From Candidatus Zixiibacteriota bacterium (GTDB taxonomy: Bacteria > SM23-81 > DAOVCL01): a stretch of DNA of 12,132 nt. The translations under genes and the position numbers were made by a program. Shown here piece after piece: positions 6,489 to 12,132 of the stretch (positions within the stretch are counted from its first letter, which is position 1; every line of letters begins with the position of its first letter). The stretch spans positions 1-12,132 of the forward strand of contig DAOVCL010000039.1 of the NCBI GenBank assembly GCA_030670005.1. The letters are read 5' to 3'. Under the pieces are notes generated by a model. It was not told the DNA's origin, made no database searches, and was given only the letters and a program-made list of their open reading frames with translations.

Positions 6489-7178
6489 TTATAGCTTTCT
6501 CCCTTTGCTTACCACCGCTTGACCTCTAAACCTGAGATCTATAAAACCTGGGTTATCCCCAGCATCCTTTAATAGGGCTAAAAGCCTCTTCAGATGGGAG
6601 GTCTTTTCCCCGAAGTTGCCCTCTCCTAACTCCACCCGACATCCATCCTGTAGCCAGAGGGTAATCCCCTTTTCCCACCTTATCTGGGATACCATATCCA
6701 AGAGGGTGGGGTCTTCCCGCTTCATCCGGAGGGCAAGCTCCTCTGCGTATCTTTCTCCCAGGTCGTCTGTCCCGCTGAGGATGGGGAGATCAAGGGGAGA
6801 ATGGGGATCGATTGTGAAGCCATCACCTTGCACCAGAAGCCTCCCACCCCTGTTCACCAGAAAGAGGGGTTCTTGCTCCTCTACCCTGATCTCTATCAGA
6901 TGGGGAGGCCTTTTTACTATCTTTGCCCTCTCCACAATTGGGTTGGCCTCCAATTGGTTATCTATCTGGGAGGCCTTAAATCTGAAGATATTCTGCCCTT
7001 CGGCAGGCTTGGCAAGCTGGAGGATCTCCTCTCGATCCAAGAGCCTGTTCCCCTTCACCGTGATCTGCTCTATGCGGAAGTAGGGAGATCTCAGCGCCCA
7101 ATCCCTGAGGAGGAGGGCCAGAAGAAGGGAGAAGGAAAGGCCCAGGATAGAGAGTAAGAAAGATCCCCTCCCTCTCAT
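6489..7178 (-). CDS. ftsQ: Cell division protein FtsQ/DivIB
   Basis: FtsQ is a bitopic membrane protein that joins the cytoplasmic and periplasmic parts of the divisome through FtsB and FtsL. The 229-residue protein has a short basic start, one transmembrane helix at about 6-24 (SFLLSILGLSFSLLLALLL), a POTRA domain from about 34 to 101 (FRIEQITVKGNRLLDREEIL at its start, then PPHLIEIRVEEQEP), and the FtsQ/DivIB beta domain to the end. The ATG overlaps the murB stop as ATGA (7175-7178), with GGAGGGGAGGA directly upstream. The sequence family is weakly conserved, but the architecture and position between murB and ftsA make the call secure. Confidence 0.94.
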   Translation of the reverse strand: MRGRGSFLLSILGLSFSLLLALLLRDWALRSPYFRIEQITVKGNRLLDREEILQLAKPAEGQNIFRFKASQIDNQLEANPIVERAKIVKRPPHLIEIRVEEQEPLFLVNRGGRLLVQGDGFTIDPHSPLDLPILSGTDDLGERYAEELALRMKREDPTLLDMVSQIRWEKGITLWLQDGCRVELGEGNFGEKTSHLKRLLALLKDAGDNPGFIDLRFRGQAVVSKGRKL

Positions 7179-8074
7179 TCCTCCCCTCCTACTATCTCTA
7201 CCTCCAGCTCCAAGGTCAGCCCGAAGGCCTCCCTTACCCTCTCCCTGAGTTGGTCAATGAGAAGGAGAACCTGAGAGGCAGTTGCTCCTCCTAAGTTTAC
7301 GATGAAATTGGCATGGATAGGGGAGACCATAACCTCTTCTACCCTCATCCCCTTTCCTCCCACCTCCTGGATAAGCTTCGCCGCGGGAGCTTGAGGGGGG
7401 TTCTTGAAGATGCAACCGGCGCTTCTTTGGGAGAGGGGCTGAGTTTTGGCCTTTAACTTCAGGTTCTCCCTCGCCTGTCTCTTGATCTCCTCCCTCTTCC
7501 CCTCCTTTAACCTGAGCCAGGTCCTTGTTATCAGTAGCCCATTCGGAAGGTTGGATGATCTGTAGCCAAATCCGAGTTCATCTCCCCCGAGCTCTAACCA
7601 CTCTCCATTCAGGTTTATCCCTCTGATTTTCTGCACTAAGCTCCCCATCTCCCCTCCAAAGGCCCCGGCATTGGTCTTTATCATCCCTCCGATGCTCCCT
7701 GGGATGCCGGCGAAACACTCCATTCCCTGGAGGCCCTGATGGAGGCAGTAGTCGAGAACATCCTTTGCCTCTGTCCCGGCTCCCACCTCTATCCCCTCCG
7801 GGGCCCGGTGGATACCCTTAAGCCCATCGGTTAGCCTGATCACCATTCCCGGGAAGCCCGAGTCCTTTACCAGGAGATTTGTCCCCATCCCCAGCACCAG
7901 GATCCTCATCCCCTCCTGGCGGGCGAAGTCAAGGATGTTCTCCAAATCCTCCTCATCGGCCGGATGGGCCAAGAGTTTTGCCGGCCCCCCCAGGCCAAAG
8001 GAGGTGTAACTCGCCAGCGGTTCATCTAGGGAAACCTTCCCCTTCAGTAGTTTGGAGAGTTCCTCAAAGCTCAT
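7175..8074 (-). CDS. murB: UDP-N-acetylenolpyruvoylglucosamine reductase MurB
   Basis: MurB uses FAD and NADPH to reduce UDP-GlcNAc-enolpyruvate to UDP-MurNAc in the cytoplasm. The 299-residue protein shows the FAD-binding segments TSFGLGGPAKLL (24-35), LGMGTNLLVKDSGF (61-74) and FAGIPGSIGGMIKTNAGAFG (121-140), the YRSS segment (171-174) with the active-site arginine, and GLTLELEVEIVG near the end with the probable catalytic Glu289. The proton-donor motif, commonly G-S-x-F-K-N-P, reads GCIFKNP (220-226), placing Cys221 at the usual serine. The length and lack of the long insert fit a type II MurB. The ATG at 8074 has AGAGG 6 nt upstream. A 515-nt gap separates it from murC. Confidence 0.97.
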   Translation of the reverse strand: MSFEELSKLLKGKVSLDEPLASYTSFGLGGPAKLLAHPADEEDLENILDFARQEGMRILVLGMGTNLLVKDSGFPGMVIRLTDGLKGIHRAPEGIEVGAGTEAKDVLDYCLHQGLQGMECFAGIPGSIGGMIKTNAGAFGGEMGSLVQKIRGINLNGEWLELGGDELGFGYRSSNLPNGLLITRTWLRLKEGKREEIKRQARENLKLKAKTQPLSQRSAGCIFKNPPQAPAAKLIQEVGGKGMRVEEVMVSPIHANFIVNLGGATASQVLLLIDQLRERVREAFGLTLELEVEIVGGEE

Positions 8075-8171
8075 TGTTCACCTCTGACAGCCACGGACCA
8101 ACCCAGTGCAGGGACGGATCCTTAGACCTGTCCTGAGGATCGAAAATAGAAATTGGAAAATCGAAATCCTT

Positions 8172-8228
8172 GAGCCGTTAGGTGCCCTCACCTGGCAGCA
8201 GGAGGAAGAGTCGGGGTTCTGCTTCCTC
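8172..8228. repeat. Double-hairpin element, copy B
   Basis: It shares GAGCCGTYAGGTGCCCTCACCTG with copy A at 3771-3793. Hairpin one is TTAGGTG/CACCTGG (8178-8184 with 8189-8195, two terminal T-G pairs). Hairpin two is GAGGAAG/CTTCCTC (8202-8208 with 8222-8228). Relative to copy A, hairpin two changes on both arms (GGTGG/CCACC to GGAAG/CTTCC), so pairing is kept. The outer CCCCTGCC/GGCAGGGG stem of copy A is not kept. Confidence 0.65.
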
Positions 8229-8244
8229 ATTTTGATAAGGCCTT

Positions 8245-8408
8245 GAACACGAATTTCACGAATGGACGAATAACATAAATCCTAATTGACTCGGCCCTCA
8301 GCTTTCCCAATTTCCATTTTCTCATTTTCCTCTTTCGTCTCTCCCCTTTCGTCTTTCCGTGTTTCTTGTCTATTCGAGCAGATTCGTTTACTCGTGTCAT
8401 TCGTGTTC
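8245..8408. repeat. Inverted pair of ACGAAT word repeats
   Basis: The left arm (8245-8271, beginning GAACACGAATTTCACGAAT) and the reverse complement of the right arm (8382-8408) agree at 22 of 27 positions, with perfect 10-bp ends GAACACGAAT/ATTCGTGTTC. Each arm is itself built of imperfect ACGAAT units, and a further ATTCGTGTTC lies at 8418-8427. Similar strings are common in intergenic DNA of many uncultivated bacteria, as far as I recall. Confidence 0.7.
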
Positions 8409-8426
8409 TGAGAGGGCATTCGTGTT

Positions 8427-8466
8427 CCCTCTCCGATGAGAGGGTTGGGGATGATAACATCCCCAA
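8427..8466. repeat. Two perfect back-to-back hairpins
   Basis: CCCTCTC/GAGAGGG (8427-8433 with 8438-8444, loop CGAT) is followed with no spacer by TTGGGGATG/CATCCCCAA (8445-8453 with 8458-8466, loop ATAA). Neither is followed by a T tract in either direction, so they do not look like intrinsic terminators. Confidence 0.75.
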
Positions 8467-8589
8467 CGAGCAAAGGGGAGGGGGGATAGCCGTATTATAT
8501 CGTCGCCCTCTGTCAATTTATTCTTAATTCTACATTCTACATTTTACATTTGAAGCTTCGCTGAAATTCCTGATCCCCGTGAACTGTTT

Positions 8590-9969
8590 TCATCCTAATA
8601 GCTCAAGGAGTTTTTCCCCCTCAACCCAGATGTCCCCGGCCCCCATAGTGACCACCATATCCCCCTTTCTGACCAGTCCGGCCAGGAAAGAGGGGAGATC
8701 CCCCTTTCGGGGGATCCAGTGGACGGCGGTATGGCCACACTCTTCTGCGGCCTGGGCCACCAGTTCCCCTGATACCCCTTCAATCGGTTCCTCCCGGGCC
8801 GGGTAGATCTCGGTGACCACCAGGATGTCCGAGGAGCTCAGGACCTTCCCGAAATGACGGCAGAAATCCCTGGTGCGAGTGTAGAGATGGGGCTGGAATA
8901 CGGCCACTATCCTCCTCTTCCATCCGGATCTGGCCGCCCTCAGGGTGGCCTCTATCTCCGTGGGATGGTGAGCGTAGTCATCGACAACCATTACTCCCCC
9001 TCTCTCCCCCTTGATCTCAAACCTGCGATGGACCCCTCTAAACCCCTGGAGGGATGAGGCAATCTGGGGAAAGGGAATACCCAGCTCCAACCCCAGGGCA
9101 ATAGCGGCCAGGGCATTCTTCACATTGTGTCCCCCGGGAACCCTGAGCTTCACCTCCCCCAGGGCCTTTTCCCCTTTGAGGACGACAAAGCGGCTCTCAG
9201 AGCCCTGGAAACGCAGGTTCTCCCCGCGTATATCCGCCCCCTTGTTCAGGCCATAGGTGATCAGTTCCCTCTCCACCCGGGGGATGATGGCCTGCAGGCT
9301 GGGCTCATCCAGACAGAGGATGACCGAACCGTAGAAGGGAACCCTGTTGGCAAACTCCACAAAGGCAGATTTCAGATCCCCAAAGCTGGTGTAACAGTCC
9401 ATATGTTCAGCCTCTAAGGTGGTGATGATGGCGATCGTGGGGATGAGCTTGAGGAAGGAGCGATCGAACTCGTCGGCCTCGGTCACAAAGTAATCTCCCT
9501 TTCCCAGGAGGGCATTGGTGCCCAGGGTTACCACCTTTCCCCCCACCACGATGGTGGGGTCGAAGTTCCCTCCAGTCATTACCTCACCTACCATCGAGGT
9601 GGTGGTCGTCTTGCCGTGGGTGCCGGCGATGGCAATACCAAACTTCATCCTCATCAACTCGCCCAGCATCTCCGCCCTTCTGATCAGGGGTATCCTCAGT
9701 GAGCGGGCTGCCTGCACCTCGGGGTTTGACTCTTTTATGGCCGATGAGATGATGACCACATCTGCCCCTGTTACATTCTGCCTCCGATGTCGATAGTTTA
9801 TCTTAGCTCCCAGCCCGGAGAGTCTCTCGGTGATAGGGGAGAGCTTCAGATCGGATCCCGTTACCTGGTATCCCATATTGAGTAGGATCTCGGCGATTCC
9901 GCTCATCCCGATCCCCCCAATACCTACCAGATGCAGCCTCCTCACCTTTCTGAAGGGCTTATTTAACAT
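8590..9969 (-). CDS. murC: UDP-N-acetylmuramate--L-alanine ligase MurC
   Basis: MurC is the cytoplasmic Mur ligase that adds L-alanine to UDP-MurNAc with ATP. The 459-residue protein has the N-terminal UDP-binding Rossmann motif HLVGIGGIGMSGIAEILL (13-30), the ATP P-loop AGTHGKTTTT (115-124), the metal and substrate motif EADEFDRSFL (164-173), LEAEHMDCY (185-193), PGGHNVKNALAAIALG (278-293), and the C-terminal domain motif VDDYAHHPTEIEATL (329-343), all characteristic of MurC rather than MurD-F. The ATG at 9969 overlaps the end of murG by 11 nt, which suggests coupling; GAGG lies 7 nt upstream within murG. A GTG eight codons later would still keep the first motif. Length is normal. Confidence 0.97.
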   Translation of the reverse strand: MLNKPFRKVRRLHLVGIGGIGMSGIAEILLNMGYQVTGSDLKLSPITERLSGLGAKINYRHRRQNVTGADVVIISSAIKESNPEVQAARSLRIPLIRRAEMLGELMRMKFGIAIAGTHGKTTTTSMVGEVMTGGNFDPTIVVGGKVVTLGTNALLGKGDYFVTEADEFDRSFLKLIPTIAIITTLEAEHMDCYTSFGDLKSAFVEFANRVPFYGSVILCLDEPSLQAIIPRVERELITYGLNKGADIRGENLRFQGSESRFVVLKGEKALGEVKLRVPGGHNVKNALAAIALGLELGIPFPQIASSLQGFRGVHRRFEIKGERGGVMVVDDYAHHPTEIEATLRAARSGWKRRIVAVFQPHLYTRTRDFCRHFGKVLSSSDILVVTEIYPAREEPIEGVSGELVAQAAEECGHTAVHWIPRKGDLPSFLAGLVRKGDMVVTMGAGDIWVEGEKLLELLG

Positions 9970-11035
9970 TGGCCAACCTCATAACGGAGTCCGCCAGGGT
10001 TTCGGCGGCTTGAGGCCTGCTCATCTGGGCCGAGGCAGCGGCCATCCTCCTCAGCCTCTTTTCATCTTGAATAAGCGGAATTGCCACCTCCACCAGGGCT
10101 TCGCCAGTTAGGCTCTCATCTTTTAGGATCAGGGCTGCTCCCCCTCTCCTTAGGATTTGAGCATTCAACCTCTGGTGCCCCCCCGTGGCGAAGGGATAGG
10201 GGATGAGAATTGATGGCTTTCCAAATAGAGTGAGCTCGGCAATGGTGGAGGCCCCCGCCCTGCTGATCACCAGGTCTGAGGCGGAATAGATCAAGCCCAT
10301 ATCCTCGAAGAAGGGTTCAACCTTGACCCCCAACCCCTTTGTTATCTCTGCCGCCCATTGGTGATCCCCCTTGCCTGTCTGCCAGATGAGGCCTATCCCT
10401 TCCCTCAAGAAAGTCTTTATGCTATCCCTGAGGGCCAGATTTAGGGAGTGGGCTCCCTGGCTTCCTCCTAAGAGTAATACTGCCCTTCCATTTCCTCCTA
10501 AACCCAATTGCTTACGAGCCTCAGCCTTCTCCCACTTCCTTAGCTTTCGCACCGGGTTCCCCGGCACGGTGATCAGTTTCCCCCTTATATAACCTCTCGA
10601 TTCAGGGAAGCTCAAACAGACCTCTGCCGCAAGGGGGGCCAGCAGCCTGTTGGCCAGCCCGGGCAAGAGGTTCTGTTCCTGAAGGAGGATGGGAATTCTC
10701 TTGGCCTTGGCTGCCAGGATAAGGGGGAAGCTGACATATCCACCAGCTCCCACCACCACCTGAGGGCGGAAATCCCTAAGAAGGGAGAGAGACTCCAGGA
10801 TCCCCTTCACCACGATGAGGGGAAGGATAAAAGTAGCCAAGGAGAAGCCCCTCTTGAGGGCAGATGAGTGAATTTTCCTTACCTGGAATCCCTTTCCGTT
10901 CAAGAGCTTAGTCTCCATCCCGCCCTTTCTTCCTACGAAGATGATCTCCACCCCCTTCTCCCGCAGGTTTTCTGCCAGGGCCAGGGCGGGAAATAGATGG
11001 CCTCCTGTTCCTCCGGCGGCGATTATCGTCCTCAC
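9959..11035 (-). CDS. murG: UDP-GlcNAc:lipid I N-acetylglucosaminyltransferase MurG
   Basis: MurG is the peripheral inner-membrane GT-B glycosyltransferase that converts lipid I to lipid II. The frame extends to a TTG at 11047, but the GTG at 11035 is chosen: it gives the family-typical start VRTIIAAGGTGGHLFPALAL and is preceded by GGGAGGAGGG. The protein is then 358 residues. Visible motifs are G-loop GGTGGH (8-13), GGYVSFP (98-104), QEQN (119-122), the second G-loop LGGSQGAHSLN (189-199) and the donor site SRAGASTIAELTLFGKPSI (258-276), followed by HQRLNA near 287. It overlaps murC at its 3' end and is separated from ftsW by a 332-nt island. Confidence 0.96.
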   Translation of the reverse strand: MRTIIAAGGTGGHLFPALALAENLREKGVEIIFVGRKGGMETKLLNGKGFQVRKIHSSALKRGFSLATFILPLIVVKGILESLSLLRDFRPQVVVGAGGYVSFPLILAAKAKRIPILLQEQNLLPGLANRLLAPLAAEVCLSFPESRGYIRGKLITVPGNPVRKLRKWEKAEARKQLGLGGNGRAVLLLGGSQGAHSLNLALRDSIKTFLREGIGLIWQTGKGDHQWAAEITKGLGVKVEPFFEDMGLIYSASDLVISRAGASTIAELTLFGKPSILIPYPFATGGHQRLNAQILRRGGAALILKDESLTGEALVEVAIPLIQDEKRLRRMAAASAQMSRPQAAETLADSVMRLANVK

Positions 11036-11367
11036 CCCTCCTCCCAATGGGAACAGTTCACTGCTGGTCTACACAATTGGAACCACTGATGAACACAGAT
11101 AAAATTCAAAAATATCCCTCTCTCTTTTAACAAAGTTTTCAGTGGTGCTTTCTCCCCAACCGTGACACGAAGTGGGTGAGAAAATCCGAAAATCGAATAT
11201 CGAAATACGAAACAAATTCAAATATCAAATGTCCCAAAACAGTTATTCACCTTTCCGCTATGTAGGACCCAAACATTCATAAGTTTAGTTGCTACTTTCA
11301 AAGCAATACAGTTTGTCTGCAGCTTTGCCGCGCTGTGGTTTTCCCCATTTAAATCCGCGATGAAATA
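11036..11367. other. 332-nt non-coding island between ftsW and murG
   Basis: The last bases next to murG hold its Shine-Dalgarno sequence. The rest has no credible gene. It contains words such as CCACTGATGAACACAGATAA (from 11082) and an AT-rich stutter beginning AAAATCCGAAAATCGAATAT (from 11181) and continuing with CGAAATACGAAACAAATTCA. No convincing promoter or terminator was identified, though one may exist for murG. Confidence 0.65.
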
Positions 11368-12132
11368 TTACTCCCTGTCAAACCGGGGAAACCTCCCCCT
11401 CCTTCCCCTCTTGGATAGTTGGAGGATGATCCCGCTCCCCATCAGGCAGAAGAAGAGGGAGGAACCACCATAGCTGATAAAGGGAAGGGGAAGGCCAGTG
11501 GTGGGCAGCCTGCCACAGGCGACTCCTACATTGAGAATGAAGCCCAGGCCGATCATTCCCAGTAGCCCCAGGCCCAGGAATGAGCCATAGAGATCTGGGG
11601 CGCGCACTGAGGCACGCACCCCTCTGAGCAGGAAGAGGAAAAAAAGCAGGAAGACAGTTGCAATTCCCAGGAAGCCCATTTCCTCCCCTATGGAGGAGAG
11701 GATAAAGTCAGTGTGGGGTTGGGGAAGGAAGAAGAGCTTCGCCCTTCCCTCTCCTATTCCAGTGCCTAAAAGTCCACCAGAACCCAGGGAGATGAGTGAC
11801 TGGTGGAGCTGATAGCCCAGCTTTCTGGTGTCCTCTAAGGGATGGAGAAAAGCCCAGATCCTGTCTGTCCTATAATCGGCCTTCTGGATGAAGTAGAAGA
11901 GGAGGGGTAGAGAAGAGAGGCCAATTGTGAGGAGATGTCGAAGCCTCGCTCCACCCAGAAAGAGCATTATACCAGCCAGACTGAGAAGTACGAAAGCTGT
12001 GCTGAAGTCAGGCTCTATTGCCACAAAGACAAAGGTTGTTCCCACCACTAAGAGGGGGGGGAGAATTCCTCGCCCGAACTTCCCTATTAGCTCCCTCTTT
12101 CTCTCCAGAAAATCCGCCAGGTAGAGAACGAT
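11368..12132 (-). CDS. ftsW: Septal peptidoglycan polymerase FtsW (SEDS family), N-terminus cut by window edge
   Basis: FtsW is the multi-pass SEDS glycosyltransferase that polymerises lipid II at the septum. The frame is open without a stop from the edge at 12132, so 254 C-terminal residues are present and roughly the first third is missing. The edge part reads LADFLERKRELIGKFGRGIL, then PPLLVVGTTFVFVAIEPDFS, which matches the SEDS region before the conserved P-D motif. Later come YQLHQSLISLGSGGLLGTGI, FLPQPHTDFILSSIGEEMGFLG and GLPLPFISYGGSSL, all SEDS hallmarks, with several hydrophobic segments and a basic tail. FtsW is preferred to RodA from its dcw position before murG. The stop is TAA at 11370-11368. 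Confidence 0.94.
   Translation of the reverse strand: MVLYLADFLERKRELIGKFGRGILPPLLVVGTTFVFVAIEPDFSTAFVLLSLAGIMLFLGGARLRHLLTIGLSSLPLLFYFIQKADYRTDRIWAFLHPLEDTRKLGYQLHQSLISLGSGGLLGTGIGEGRAKLFFLPQPHTDFILSSIGEEMGFLGIATVFLLFFLFLLRGVRASVRAPDLYGSFLGLGLLGMIGLGFILNVGVACGRLPTTGLPLPFISYGGSSLFFCLMGSGIILQLSKRGRRGRFPRFDRE

Larger units (their letters stand above)
8075..8589. other. 515-nt non-coding island between murC and murB, rich in hairpins and degenerate repeats
   Basis: No credible gene is present. From left to right it holds GGATCCTTAG pairing with CTGAGGATC (near 8117-8149), the word-like run GAAAATAGAAATTGGAAAAT (from 8141), the double-hairpin element copy B, the ACGAAT inverted repeat (8245-8408), pyrimidine-rich words such as TTTCGTCTCTCCCCTTTCGT, two back-to-back hairpins (8427-8466), and the tract TTCTACATTCTACATTTTAC near 8530. 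In an operon that is otherwise overlapping or abutting, this is a marked interruption. Confidence 0.75.

Noticed and set aside
8245..8427. CRISPR array suggested by repeated ACGAAT words
   Set aside because: Units are 6-10 nt, imperfect and partly inverted, with no regular spacers and no cas genes.
8227..8466. Minus-strand frame of 79 codons rich in Lys and Arg
   Set aside because: It is encoded by the degenerate word repeats and hairpins of the murC-murB island, so its composition reflects the repeats, not a protein.
11036..11047. Longer MurG starting at TTG 11047
   Set aside because: The extra residues MGGG are encoded by the Shine-Dalgarno sequence itself, and the GTG at 11035 gives the start usual for the family.

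Overview
The window comes from a bacterium with a peptidoglycan wall and most of its content is chromosomal core. The minus strand from the right edge to 3862 carries a division and cell-wall (dcw) cluster in the order ftsW (partial), murG, murC, murB, ftsQ, ftsA, ftsZ. The left part carries a secreted subtilisin-like protease whose C-terminal domain is of the type IX secretion (Por) sorting kind, together with a TolB-like beta-propeller exported protein. That combination (ordinary dcw cluster, T9SS-type sorting tail, MurC motif EADEFDRSFL) suggests the Bacteroidota/FCB side of the tree or one of its candidate phyla. The phylum is an inference; there is no rRNA or tRNA here.

Layout from the left: the last 18 codons of an unrecognised plus-strand gene (1-57) with a textbook terminator (65-98); one copy of a 38-nt dispersed repeat (110-147); a terminator-like hairpin (260-301) for the minus-strand operon; the protease (325-1908) and the propeller protein (1986-2918), transcribed from a strong sigma-70-type promoter (3060-3088) through a hairpin-rich leader of about 135 nt (2940-3039); and divergently a small XRE-family regulator (3192-3539). 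The 322-nt gap after it holds the second copy of the 38-nt repeat and a double-hairpin element. The dcw block fills 3862-12132. The left genes, especially the XRE gene, are visibly AT-richer than the dcw genes.

The dcw genes fall into three tightly packed blocks: ftsW alone at the edge; murG-murC (11-nt overlap); and murB-ftsQ-ftsA (ATGA overlap, then stop and start directly abutting), with ftsZ separate. The blocks are separated by non-coding islands of about 332, 515 and 236 nt. These islands contain degenerate, word-like repeats (ACGAAT..., GAAAATCGAA..., AATTAAGAATTAAG..., GATCATTGATCA...) and many perfect hairpins. One double-hairpin element occurs both after ftsZ and between murC and murB, and its stems change by compensatory substitutions.

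Working together, MurC and MurB make UDP-MurNAc-peptide precursors, MurG makes lipid II, FtsW polymerises it at the septum, and FtsQ, FtsA and FtsZ build the divisome. The points most worth following are the hairpin-rich leader of the protease operon, the apparently altered catalytic aspartate of that protease, and the structured repeat elements invading the dcw operon. No complete new defence or mobile system is visible.
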